Origin: Sclerodactyla briareus
Lineage: Eukaryota; Echinodermata; Holothuroidea; Dendrochirotida; Sclerodactylidae
Length of the DNA stretch: 64,000 nt
NCBI GenBank assembly: GCA_026419785.1
Contig: JAODTK010002987.1
Coordinates: 186,001 to 250,000, forward strand
Reading direction: 5' to 3'
The position numbers and the translations under genes were made by a program. Below, piece after piece: positions 11,063 through 22,685 of the stretch. The stretch's first letter is position 1, and the number at the start of each line of letters is the position of its first letter. Below the pieces are notes generated by a model. The model ran no database searches and was not told the origin of the DNA. It saw nothing but the letters and a program-made list of their open reading frames with translations.

Positions 11063-14000
11063 TGTGCCAATTCGCATGAATGGCGAAAAGGGAGAAAAGA
11101 AATTTTCGCGCTTCGCTCGTGTGGTATCTTAGTAGCGGTGGATTTTGGCCCGTCGCTTTCCCATCTCCGCAACAACTATCGCAAATTTTCTGCCTAATTG
11201 GCCCCCTAACTAATGAATATCTGTGAGGTTAAAATACTGAATTATACAAAAACATTCTCATGACCTTGAAATACAGCAACTCTTTTTTGATTTCTGACAC
11301 CCTTTAGCTCCTGGTCCGTTTCCTTCCTCTAACACGCGCGATTTGGAATGCAGCTGCTTTCGGCCTTCTAAATTGTTTCGATTTTCAATGCCAGTTTTCT
11401 CCAGAACTGATACTGCCGGGCATATCATGGTGTGGACATTAGAGCTAAAGATAGCTAAAGGTCCCAGAAATTGCTGGTGAGATTTGTTGTTCCAGATTGC
11501 CGGAAAAACCCAGTGAACATCAGTACGGAGCACAAATTTAGGATATCTGGCCGCCTGAAAGGTCGGGGGGCGCGATAAGATCGAGGTATGACAAAATTTT
11601 CACAGATTCAGAATTGTGATCCAAATGTGTGGGCCCGATTTCAAAGGCTTGGTTATATATACAGCCTAAAAACGTGCGGAAGAGATGTCATTTCCGGACG
11701 ATATGGGCTTTAAGCACAACACACGAATTTACGTGACGCTCCGCGCCAACCAAGGTGGCGCTCCGCTTAGATAGTTTTTGTGCTGCCCCTGCCAAATGCT
11801 GTGCCCCCCCCCCCCAAGTATGAAGTATGGTGACGCCACTGAAAGGAGGACAATTTTTCAACGGTTGTTAGTGGCGCTATATGACCTCAAATCATAGGTC
11901 ACCCGAAGTCCTGGATGATGAATACACGTCAGCGTGACTAATTTCAAATAGTGTGAAGGATCCATGTCGACAACAGTCATTCAGCTGATGTTCAATTGTA
12001 GCCAACTCGGGGGAGAGACGACGAGGGCCCCACCGACGACTTAATGCCGCCGAATAAAGGTTAATAGCCTAGATGCGCCGGTGAGTGTATGTCACATCTT
12101 AATGCCCAATCAAATGCTGCCAAAATGAAACAAGATACATGTTAATTAAATTGTAGGCCAACTTGAAACGGTTACCTTCCTCATTTTGGGTAATGGATCC
12201 ATAATTTGACTCTCATTTCGGCAAATTAACAATACCATAGAGTGAGAACGAAAAGTGACCAGAAATAAAAGCACCATTGGCAGGACCCCCTTCCCCAATA
12301 GTCTCCCCAAGACAGAACCTTGTCACAAAAAACACTAATATGCCCCCCCCAATCATCGGACCCTGGCGCGGCCCATGCCTAGAAACTAGAATAATCTCAG
12401 TTAATGTCTGGTATTCGGTCTGAATGATGCTTAACCTGGAAATTTCAAAAACACTGATCTCGAATAAACGTGGTTCATTTCGAGTTTTTTTATGAAACCA
12501 ATCCTGGAACCACCCTTACTGTTTTATGCGCCAACGTTCACATTACCGGGCGCACACATGTGCACTAGTTACTAGTGCCAGTCTTATCCTAGGTAGAGGA
12601 GAATATGTATACCGGTAGTGCGATATTTTTTAGCTCGAACAGCTCAGGTGTTGCCCATTCATTGTAGAGCAATGTACGTAAATCATGCCTGAATTGAAGC
12701 TGGGTCGATGGACAAGATGAATGAATGTAGTCGGCATAAGATATAAGCCTTAGATGTATACATTATCTCAGAGAAAACCAAAACTATGACTCGTTCTGAT
12801 GTCCTGACGTTAAAGTGAATAGGAAAAGAGAAGACTGTACAGTGGAAATGGGCAAAACCAGGATATGTTTCACGAATTTCGAAAATGGCCACAATAAATA
12901 ATACCGATTTAAACAACTATGTTCCTGTATCATTGACAAGATTTAGGTATACGCCCTGGGATTACAACTCGTCAGGACCCAAACCTTCCGAACGTATCGT
13001 GTTTTTTCTACCTCAACCAAGCTCTAGTGGCTCGGAATTCAGCAAGGATCCTATGCACATATAAACTGTTCAACCGCTTGTGAGCGTGTGCACCTCAGTC
13101 TTATATTGAAAATTTCCTTCAGACGAGGGTAGAGTTCACTGTAGGGGGCAATTGGTAGTCACGGATAGTTGCATGTCCTCTTGGCCTGAAGTATGTAGCT
13201 AAGTGGTCTTTGGGAAGTAGTAACGGCGATTGGGATCAGGAGTTTAGCGCCGACAGGTTGCGTTTTCATGTCTTGCGTGTAAGGAGGTTGTTACTATGGG
13301 TAAACTTTTCTTGATCTGATTTTTTCGTGCTCGTGGCCGGTATCCTGCAGCCTTAAGGGTCGTGGTGATAGAGGAGGGGTGGCCATGGCGAAGGTTTCTG
13401 ATGAACGACAATTCCTAATATTCTTCTTTCGAAGATGATGTAGGTCTGATGCTGGGTGGGGGAGTATCGGTGTAGATTGGATCGTTATTCTTCTTCTTCT
13501 TTCATTCTACGGTGGTACATCCAATTAAGGACATTTTTAACCACATAATATACATTTAAACATTCGCACTGATCTCAAGTGTGATCGTGGCCTGAACACC
13601 GGCGAAGACCGCCTTCTCTTTCCGGAATAGTGTCCAGACATTAACGAGGCAGGGGTGAGGAATTCCTGCTCCCGGGACCGCCATTTAACGTCCCCGCAGA
13701 CGGACGTGAGAGCAGCTTTACTCGTGCAGCCACTTTCTTACACGAGAAAGAGCGGGGTTGGGTGGAAATTGGTATCAATGTCGACACAAAGGTTTGAACC
13801 AGGGACCTTTGGCATTGAAGGCGGGACTCTACCGTTCCTTGCCCCTCACCGCTCTGCGTTGTTTGTTCTGGGTAGGGCTGCTGTTCAACGGTGGGCAGGT
13901 TGATTGTGACATTCTGTTAGTCCACACGCTTTTGAGGGATCTTATTAGGCTTACTTTGTGTCCCATTTCCTTGTGTGATGTCCAGGATTTCCTAAGGTCT

Positions 14001-15303
14001 TTCCAATATGACAGTCTGCATGTACACATTTCAGCGAAGCCACATGGACTATGAAACGGACCAAAAACTTGTTTGGCGGTTGTCTGTTTCTCCCATATCT
14101 AAAAGTGTCGGACGTGTACATACGATCTCCCGGATTGGCAGAGTAGCAAGAGTAGTTTGCAGTAGGTAAGAGTCGTTCGTACCTCGGGTCAACTGATCAT
14201 GGTATATGCTTCAGGCCCAATTCAAACATTCCTGAGAGTTCGGGCGTTTAGGGAGAGATAAGATTCACGATATCGAAAGAACAGATCATGACTGAGGTGT
14301 TCCTCGAGGTAGTGCTTAGAACCATCAAAAACACTCCTGGTGTTTCCTCACTGATCAACGCTCGACGTCTACATGATATCAGTATCATGCGACAAGAATG
14401 TTTTACTCACACGTCCTATTTTAATTTAGCAATTTTAATTAGCCTGCATTCTGACGGACACCCCCCATTTTCTAATCTGGATTAAATGCTATGGCTAATA
14501 ATCCGATATATGATGGATAGCCACAAACTCATGTTTCAAGGGTCAGGACATAACTACATTCTACGGTAGTAGGTTTGATATGAGAATAACACCCAATCAG
14601 TTTAATACATTCTCAAGAGAGGTGATTCGGACAATCCACGCGATTTTGCTAGTTCTGGTCAGAAATAGTTTTGGAACCACTGGCAACAACGGCGTTTCCA
14701 AGAGAGTAAGTAGGAAGATGTTGTCTGTCGAAATCAGTATTATCACGATGTCTTTTTATGATATCGAACTGACAGGAAAAAAGGGGCATTTTCTCACCAA
14801 CCTCTTCCCTCACCAAGTCCAGTACAATGCAGTTCATAGACGGGATTTCTCGAAACATCACTAGTGTTTGAGTCACTAGTGATCACTTGGGTCCGAGTAT
14901 ATACGCTTAAGTGTGTTATCTACAGACATTGCGGTAGATAGGGGAAAAAGAAAGGACTCTTCAAGAGTTGGAGTGGCAGCTATCAATATGTGATACATAT
15001 GATTGTTAGTAGGGTTCTAATAAAATAAGTACTAAGTGTGTTACCCGTCATTTTAACCAGATCACAAAAGGGGGAGGAATTTGATGGGGCTGTAATATTG
15101 GACCTGTCACTTAACCTGACGTAATATTCCTACTTGAATGGAAGAAATTGTTGGGGGGTGATTATGCTGACCAGGTCTTCAGAGAAGTGACAGTCCCACA
15201 GTGTTGAGGTCGAACTCTATGCACGCAAGAGTACCACCGTCATGGGGTGTTACTGTAAATGATGTAGCTTACCTTGAAATGGTGACGGAGACAACGTTTG
15301 TGC
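11063..15303 (+). repeat. 4.25 kb tandem duplication, copy B
   Basis: Direct repeat of the preceding block, beginning near TTTTGTGCCAATTCGC and ending near the second occurrence of GTACCACCGTCATGGGG and the following GGTGACGGAGACAACGTTTGTGC. It differs from copy A by frequent single-base gains and losses with fewer substitutions. Sequence diverges completely after about 15303. Neither copy offers a shared long open frame. Confidence 0.93.
13785..13880 (-). mobile_element. tRNA-derived SINE head, copy B
   Basis: Counterpart of the SINE head in copy A. The B-box word AGGTTTGAACC (13790-13800, read as its complement) is identical, and the A-box region is slightly altered. Its presence in both copies shows the SINE inserted before the duplication. 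Confidence 0.5.
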
Positions 15304-15407
15304 AGGTACGTCCATGGGTACGGAGCCGTAAATAGTTTTCTTCAGTTTTGTTCCTGTTAGTGTTGGTGAAAAATTCATGGTGTGGGGTTCAGTTCCAATG
15401 GTTTCGG

Positions 15408-15783
15408 CTGACTTGGGCATTGGTAGCAAAAATCCGTCCTATATTCCAAGGGTCCACTTACGTGGTCAAACGCTATTATTATATAATATAATATATATAA
15501 TAGATATAGATATATATATATATATATATATACATATATAGATAAGATATATATTATAATATATATATAGATATATATATATATATATATATATATCTAT
15601 ATAATATCTATATTATATTATATATATAATGTGACTGTGCATTGGTAGCAAACGCCGTCCTATATTTCCAGTGTCCACGACGCTGGTCAAAACGCATATT
15701 ATATATTATATATATATATATATATAGATATATATATAGACTATAATATATATATATATCTATTATTATTCTATATATATAGA

Positions 15784-15846
<63 letters not shown>
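15408..15846. repeat. Duplicated 60 bp flank plus (TA)n module
   Basis: A segment containing GCATTGGTAGCAAA, CCGTCCTATATT, GTCCAC and GGTCAAA.CGC occurs twice (about 15418-15472 and 15637-15694). Each copy is followed at once by a 150 bp (TA)n tract (15473-15630 and 15695-15846). The module is therefore a tandem duplication of flank plus microsatellite, with a unit of about 215 bp. Confidence 0.85.
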
Positions 15847-15848
<2 letters not shown>

Positions 15849-16189
15849 GTAGCTTCAAACAAGAAGCATGGGGTTTACGGATGATTTGTAGCACAATTTT
15901 TTAGAAAAACTAAATTTTGGGCCTCCTAGGGCCTTCGTCAGCATATGATAGACACTCAGGTAAAATACAACAGGCAATAATATAGCAGTGCGGGGCTGCA
16001 GCGAACAAATTAGGATTACTGTAGAAACGAAGTAATGTTGAGTAGCCCTATATCTTCATTCAACACGGTGACGTGCGTATTGATTGTGAAGACCCATTTC
16101 ATTTCCTAACGTTTACGCTGGTTTCATTAGGAACCAGAATCATATTTATGCGACTCAGGTTATCTAATGAGGGATTGGGCAAGTGCTGA
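15847..16189. other. Intervening sequence with GACGAAGGCCCT motif
   Basis: No gene. The complement of 15915-15943 reads CTGACGAAGGCCCTAGGAGG, a word I associate with the terminal, LTR-like regions of Penelope-like and related retroelements. It may be part of the second element's terminal region, although it is in the opposite orientation to the coding remnant downstream. Confidence 0.35.
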
Positions 16190-17170
16190 GACATGTCAAT
16201 GATAATCACCCAACATTAAGTTTAAGTGAAGCGTCTGCCATTACCATACCCTTTCTAGATGTTAGGGTGCAATCATCTCGGGGTACTCATAGCTTCCAGT
16301 CCCATTTTAAGAGGCCACTGGATAACCCAGTCCTTCCTCCACTTTGACAGTAAACCTCCCCTGTCCTCAAGAAGTCAGTGGTCTACAGCCAATGCTTAAG
16401 TTGAAAACGCCTTTGTTCTGACCCTGAGAATTCCCACACTCCAGTGGTCCACTCCTCTGCTGTGTTTTTTTTTTTTTCCTACGAACGGCTATCCCATATC
16501 TGTAATCGATAGCGCCATCAATAAGGCTTCCAATAAAAACCGCTCTGATCTCCTAATGGTACAACGCGAAGGAGACCAGTACTCTGTCTCGGATTCCTCT
16601 GGTTGCGACGTTGACCCCCCCCGCTGTCCACACATCGCTTACCCGTACCCTCAAGAAGGACTTTGCCCGTCTCAAGAGACACCGCCCTAATGGTTTGTTC
16701 AACCAACCCCCATCCAGCCCACCGGCAGCCCCCCAACCTACGGGCTCTCCTCACCTCGCCAAAACTACGTCCACCAGGTGACTCAAAGGTAACCAACCAT
16801 GTATTAAGCTCCGTTGCCAAATTGGCAAAAACATATCACGACTGGCAGACCTATACATCTCACACACAGAGTATATTATTCTAACGCTCCCAGCCTTACC
16901 TGTACGTCCAGCCAATGTTGATTTAGTTATCCAGTGTATTCTGCGCTACTGCGAGATATGTTGGCGAATCCGGTACCATTTAGGTTAGATTCAATAATCA
17001 CAAGGCATACGATACGCGACATGCATCGGCCCCCCAGTCGGCTCGAGCACTTCCAACTTCACTTGCCCAATCACTCATCCATCCTTAGGTGCATATTATT
17101 GATTCTGGGTTTCCTCCTTACGACCTGTGTAAACGTAAGGAAATTAAAGGGGTCTTCAAGACCAATAATA
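16190..17170 (+). mobile_element. Penelope-like retroelement, C-terminal RT/GIY-YIG fragment
   Basis: Mixed-frame translation on the plus strand gives the ordered landmarks of a Penelope-like C-terminus. PFLDVRVQSS lies at about 16249, matching the common SFLDV segment after the reverse transcriptase palm. It is followed by KKSVVYSQCL (~16370) and NGYPISVIDSAINKA (16494-16540), then RQPPNLRALLTSPKL (~16725) and the GIY-YIG nuclease core RYVGESGT with FNNHK (about 16951-17000). The last readable segment ends at the TA tract. An in-frame stop and several frame changes make it non-functional as read. The catalytic palm of the reverse transcriptase is absent, so the piece is 5'-truncated. It and the fragment at 2.8-4.0 kb lie in opposite orientations. 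Confidence 0.72.
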
Positions 17171-17436
17171 TAGTATATATATAATATATTATTATAATAA
17201 TTATATATATATAAATAATATATATTTATATAGATATTATATATATATATATATATATATTATTATATATATATCTATTATATATATATATATATTATCT
17301 ATATATATATAATATATATAATATATATATATCTATAATATATATATATTATATATAATATCTCTAATAATATTAGTAATATTAAATTAATAATATATAT
17401 TATATAATATATGGATATATAATTATCTATATTGTT
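17169..17436. repeat. (TA)n tract with TAA variants
   Basis: About 270 bp of TA repeat with TAAT and TATC interruptions, starting exactly where the Penelope-like coding remnant stops. Confidence 0.95.
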
Positions 17437-18289
17437 ATATTTCAACTTTAAAATAAATGTTCATGTAAAGATCGCCAATGAACGACCCGAATTTCATTGT
17501 TGTGATTCCTTACGAGAAAGGACGGCGTGATCGATCGCTTCCGCCTGCTCTTAATAATCATTTAAAGTCATTTCAGATTTCCATCCACCTTTGCTGGTCC
17601 GAGGAAAATGTTCACGATTCTTTTCCGCCCCTTTTCTCGCCCCTGTCCTCCCCCCTTGGGCTATTAAACCTATTTTAATAGATCACTTTCACTTGTCGCC
17701 ATACATGGTCCCCCTATGTTACCTCCCACTATCTGTTTGTGGGGTATGACTTGGTCGGGTGTTTTTCACACTGTACATATTCCTCCCCAATTACGCCTCT
17801 TCCCTCGAAACCCTTGTTTGCCTGTCATGGAAAGGCGAGGCGTTTTGAAGAAAGTCAATGGTCGCTCAGTCAAAAATGGAGGAACCTGAGAGAAAAAACC
17901 GCCATTCGGAAATTGAATGTTCACTGAAAAGAATCAGCTTCATCCCCAACAGTTTTGTGTGCAGGCAGATCGGGAAAAGGAAGATCTTTTCGGACGGATG
18001 CATCGCTCACATAAAAACGTTGTTTATATATTAAACGGGATTAGAAGTTACATTTTGAATAAGATGTTGTGAGGGTAAAAAGTCCGGCAGCCGAAGCCAA
18101 TTTGGAACTTCACCTAGCCATCTCTGATTTTTTTTTCTTGGCTATTATCATCTTCCTCTTCCGTTGTGGCCATGTGGATAATGTCCAGATAATGATATAT
18201 ACCGTATTTGAGATCATGTGATGTTTGCAAAGGTCTTTTGAGAGCTGTTGCGATGATGACTAGTTCATTGGGTTTGTCATTATATGCTG
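17437..18289. other. Anonymous sequence, no supported gene
   Basis: Two short open frames (17478-17678 and 17739-17927) have no recognisable motif. The stretch 17630-17830 is pyrimidine-rich. Confidence 0.5.
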
Positions 18290-18412
18290 AGGAGGAGTTC
18301 TTTTGCTCATGACCTTTGAACCTCTTTTGAACTCGGGTGAACCTTGGAACATCTACTTCATCTACTTCATTTAGGTTTCCACAGTTATTGTGCTGACGAG
18401 CTAGATACGTAT
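18290..18412 (-). repeat. Dispersed repeat of the AGGTCA family
   Basis: Contains TGACCTTTGAACCTC, GTGAACCTTGG and TTTCCACAGTTATTGTGCTGACGAGC. The same phrases occur at about 20332-20465 with small changes (GTTGCCACAGTTGTTGTGCTCACGAG). The two copies are in the same orientation and sit on either side of the LINE fragment. Confidence 0.65.
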
Positions 18413-18502
18413 ATTGATAGATTATACTTCGCAGAAAGAACTGGAGAATATAATAATTGTAAGAATAATGATAACAATATAGAGATATAAATCATATACA
18501 GG

Positions 18503-20200
18503 CTAAGATAAAAAGGGCCAGTCGGGAATCAAGTCAACATAAAATTTGACGGCATATGGAAGAGATTGCGGTAAAACCGACTGTTCCCTCTGAAGTACAG
18601 ATCTGCAGTGGGATGGCACAAATTGAAAATGCATCGGCAAGTGATGCGGGATAGCTCGTTCTACGAAGAACCTGTCTATGCCGATCACGCCAACATCTTT
18701 TCAAGCTGACCTATACACCGCGATAATCTGTGCCGAGATCATATTGCGTGGCCCGGCCAAACCAGACAGGGATCGCTGGCGTCAGGATGCTCTCGACTAT
18801 TGCAGGATAAATGATAGGTAAACATCGATTGAATCCATACGATCTCACCTTCCGTACAAAAGTGAGACTTTGGCTAACTTCCTTCAAGATTTCCGTTCAG
18901 TTTGCAGACCATGTGATATTACGGTGCCATGTGTACTAGGTATTCAAAACTTTACAACCTGCTCTACATGTTTCCGATACGTATTGTTGCTATCTGACTT
19001 CTTCCCCCTATAGTAAAAAAAAAAGTCTTGGAAACATTAAGAAGTAGTAAGTATATCTACTCATCATTGTCCTATATGAAGCCAGTGAGGGTTGTATCAT
19101 TCATGACCTTTTCAATCTACTACGAAAGTGAATAAAGTTAGGTGAAGAGACACCCTGTGTGTACCCTACTCAAGTTATCACGGAAGAAACACCATGGCCA
19201 ATTCTGCCAATCGTGAGGAACGATTCACAAGAAAACGTAAATCCAATTACAAATAGAAACAGGGACTTGCGGTCATTGGTGATCTAGAATGCAGTGTGAT
19301 GGATAGTAGTATTAAAAGCCGAGCTGTAATCTCTAGCATATAAATTATTGTGCTCAAGATTGTTATCAAGATATTCCATAAATGTTGAGGTATCGTAACC
19401 TTCATACTTCTGTTTGATATCTATAGGCGAATTGGCAAGGGTCCGGTTAGAATGGATTCCAAAAGATTCATAATATAATAGAAGGCAGGTGCCAAAGTCC
19501 CCATATCCATTCAGACTGGAAACATAATTGTTCTTAGGAACCGGGATAATAGTTGCTATTTCATGCTGTTAGGACTGTTTGCAACCTCAGCGACAGTTCT
19601 AAAATGTCAGTGAACACAGCGGCGAGTGGATTCACTGCAGCGCTTCAAAAAAAAAAACGGGCTAGGGGGGAACCGTCAGGGCCGGCGGCTTCCGTTCCTT
19701 TGAAAGTTGAACGTTCGTCTCACATCGCGAGTTAAGCGATCTTCAACGATCTCAAATGGTGACAGTACATGTATGACATGGCGGGGGCGGGCGGGTACCG
19801 GGAAACACTGCGGTACGGCGCGGGTACCGGGGACACTGGTACTCCGATGGTCAGGTCTGGCATAGTAATCATGCAACTGGTCTGGTACATCATCGGTGTC
19901 AGCGGAATTCGCTGGGGGCAACATTGTATTTTGTGTGATCAGGCTCAAGTTCAACAGAGAGCTGTCGAGCGTTCGCCCTGTTTGAAACTTCTCCTCAACT
20001 TTTTCCGGCACGCCTTCTTCGGAGTCCTGGGATGGCTTTCTCCAAATTTGATCTAGCCTGCCGGAAGGATTCCGGTTCGGGGTTCCGAGGAACGATACGC
20101 AGCGTATTGCGACGAACTTGGACCGGATGGACTTATCAAACCATGGTTTGCTATTCGGATATAGCACCGTTTTGTAGGTAAACACTGTTTTTGTAGGTGA
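18503..20200 (-). mobile_element. Non-LTR retrotransposon (CR1/L2-like) RT pseudogene
   Basis: The minus strand encodes, over several frames, the second open frame of a LINE from the endonuclease-RT linker to near its C-terminus. Landmarks in order are YPNSKPWFDKSIRSK (20160-20115), LPDQ/VPDQLHDYYARPD (~19900), a GxAAGPDG-like segment (~19690), LAAVFTDILELSL (~19610), DYSSAFNT (19331-19309; motif A of the palm with its catalytic Asp), TQGVSSP (~19160), NDTTLTGF (19108-19080; where ADD is expected, so the second catalytic site is altered) and VESILTPAIPVWF (18797-18759). The last frame, 18688-18503, contains HFQFVPSHCRS. A reverse transcriptase of this kind copies its own RNA at a nicked target. 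Stops, frame changes and the altered motif C mark it as inactive. It lacks the endonuclease, so it is 5'-truncated. The clade assignment is from memory of the linker motif. Confidence 0.85.
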
Positions 20201-20324
20201 ACAGCTGTCAGACTTGACTCTGTTGACCTTAGGGACTATCTCCTCTACATGACAACAATGTCATGCAAAGTATTAATTATACATCATTTCGTGGCACGTG
20301 TCTCATTTGCTCGCGTAGTCTAGA

Positions 20325-20535
20325 CATTGACCTCTGTTGACATTCAGGTGACCTTGGACATAACTCAAAGCTAGTGGGATAATCTACTCCAAATGTCAAC
20401 CCCTCGTGCCAGGTGTGAACACTACATCAGTTCGTTGCCACAGTTGTTGTGCTCACGAGTTTTCCAGGACTCACTTGGACCTTTGGTGACCTGCGACATG
20501 ACCCTAAAACAATAATGACCAATTATTCTACACCT
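20325..20535 (-). repeat. Dispersed repeat of the AGGTCA family
   Basis: Contains TTGACCTCTGTTGAC, GGTGACCTTGGACATAAC, GTTGTGCTCACGAGTTTTCC and TTGGACCTTTGGTGACCTG. On the minus strand these give several AGGTCA or AGGTCC half-site words. It is related to the block at 18.3 kb and, in the reverse orientation, to those at 24, 57, 61 and 63 kb. Confidence 0.65.
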
Positions 20536-20997
20536 CCACACAGGAAGCCGTAACGCTCAGTTCCAACTCGTCGCGTCCCGTGCCGACAGAACACGGTGGG
20601 GTAGAATCACTTCTGGAAGGTGATCTTTTCGTGTAAGCGCGATTTGCTGTCTGAATCAGGCAACTGACAATCATCATTCCGACTCCCGGAGCATTCTTAC
20701 ATTAGAATCCAGTGGTAACAAAATATGTGACGTACTTTTGTAGTCACGAAAGTCTGTCTTTTTCCAAACCTAGAGCTCAACTAAGATAATATGTACGCTC
20801 AACACCAATAAACAGGGACCTCATGACTCCCTATTTCAACCCGAAATGTTCGCTAATTCCGAGATTGCATGAAATAGAGCCGAAATGAAGTTGGCAAGAT
20901 AGAGATAATACTGTACGTCCACTTTTCCCTCCGACTCTAAGACAGACTCAACGGTAGCACCCCAATTACCACCCCTGCATCAATATCAGCCTGAGCA

Positions 20998-22677
20998 CAG
21001 GGCCGAGGGTTTACCTCTGTGGGGGCCCTGGGCACAGGCTCATGTGGGTGCCCCTTCGACTGTAGTCTATGAAAAATTCAAAAATGATCTAACCCCCCCC
21101 CTCACTCCCCAATACATAATCGTTTCTCTTTTTACAGCTTCCACAAACATACATGGGCACTAGCAATGTACAAAATATATTCGATTAAGAGCGGCGAGAT
21201 TCATTAGGGCATTTAGTGATGATTAAAAAGGTTGTAGGCGGTCTTGCCCGCCCCCGACCATACTTTTCCCACCCCCCGCCCTTCCGCCCATGTACTTCCT
21301 AGCAAAACATTTTGTATTTCCTTTTCCTGTGGAAACCTACCTCATACCATGACGCGTGCTTTCTGTTTAGATAAATCCCGCACAACGTCACTGCAGTCGA
21401 GTTCTCGTAAAATGTCATACTCGATGCTCATAGTGGCTAAGCGGCAGAGCCGGTTGGGTACTCCCCATGGTCGTTCTGAACGTTTTTTATGAATTTCCAT
21501 TTTACTAAAAGCCCGTTCACCGCTTGCAATTTGAAAAACCATTAGGAACCAGATGCAATGCGAAGTGAGATTTCAACATTTGGGAACGTGGCATTAACAC
21601 CTTGTCGATGACCAGACTATATAAACGATATGTGGCGTGACTGCAGTCCATTTGACTCACCCTCTGTGATATTTGTATCCACAAAGAGTTTTGAAAACTC
21701 CCTGAATTGAATGCTACTACCAGCTCGATCCTCATCGTATCATTTGAATCTCTTTTCACTTCGCAAACTACAGCAGTGGCGGATTGCTGAATTTTATCGT
21801 CTGTTTATGAGCGCAACTGCTCTAGGAAATCAAAATCAATGCAGATTCTTCATTCGCTGCCAATCGCTGCTTTAGTGAGTTAAATTGGTCGACCACTGGA
21901 AGGAAGTTTTCCACACGAAACTTCTCTGATGGGGAAAGACAGCCTCTTCTCCAAGACCGTAATCTAGGGGATTGAGTCGAAATTCCTCTGTCACCCCCGA
22001 GTTTGTGCGTAGTGTGGCGTGCCCGTTAGCAAATGTTGCCTCGTATGTGCCAGAACACTCTCGTCGCTCCTCAACGAACTTTTGTAGAGAAGCCATGGCT
22101 GTGTTGAGGTCAAATTGCGTATCCTGCAAGATTTTACTTGCATTCGTCCTGTTCAGAATCTCGTGCCAGGAAAACTGTTGGAGATGCCGTACCAGCAGAC
22201 ACATTCTCAAAGAGCCCATCGCTTCGTACCTCGCTATGGGTGTCTGATCTACATCTTCAGCCAGTTCCGCAAAGCCTGACTTGAGGAAACCCAGAAATAG
22301 AGGCTTTTTAACTGCATCTGTCTAATGACCCACCCGTTGTAGTGATGAGTTTGGGAACGATGACTGGGCGGTCACTTGTTTTCAAGATGCGCAAGCAGGT
22401 TCTAGAAACGTTGTGTGGAGGCCGTTGACAGATAAGAAACATGAGTTTCTTCCAGAAGAAAAGAACGCCACAGCCGCTGAGCACCACTCTGCTGCATCCT
22501 TGACAAATAAATTCAGGGAATGTCATGCAAGTACCCATTATGCAATTCCATCAGTCTAAATTTGGCTGAAATTCTTAACATACTTTCTTAAAATACGATT
22601 AAGAAATTTTGTGGGGCCCTTTTGTGGGGGCCCTGGGCACGTGCCCCGTCGGCCATTGCTCTTAAAATCCGGCACTG
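20998..22677 (-). mobile_element. hAT-superfamily DNA transposon, internally deleted
   Basis: The left end begins CAGGGCCGAGGGTTTA. The complement of the right end begins CAGTGCCGGATTTTA. Both share the CAGNGCCG start typical of hAT terminal repeats. Each end also carries the 17-mer GTGGGGGCCCTGGGCAC (21019-21035 and 22624-22640), itself nearly palindromic. The immediate flanks are CCTGAGCA (20990-20997) and GCTGAGCC (22678-22685), which agree at 6 of 8 bases, as expected for an aged 8 bp hAT target duplication. The 1.68 kb interior encodes only the C-terminal part of a transposase on the minus strand, so this is a deletion derivative that could move only with a transposase supplied from elsewhere. 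Confidence 0.85.
21342..22219 (-). pseudogene. hAT/ZMYM-like transposase C-terminus, frame-broken
   Basis: The frame at 22219-21872 includes WHEILNRTNASKILQDTQ and SLQKFVEERRE, matching the helical region before the dimerisation domain. A frame change near 21930 leads to EKFRVENFLPVVDQF. Near 21585 another frame gives TFPNVEISLRI. The frame 21542-21342 reads VFQIASGERAFSKMEI followed by RLCRLATMSIEYDILRELD, the hAT dimerisation domain with its SGER.FSK signature. The protein would have cut and rejoined the transposon ends as a dimer. The BED or TTF zinc finger and the catalytic DDE part are missing, either deleted or unreadable. Resemblance to host ZMYM-type and DUF4371 proteins is expected, since those derive from hAT elements. 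The flanking terminal repeats favour a transposon over a host gene. Confidence 0.85.
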
Positions 22678-22685
22678 GCTGAGCC

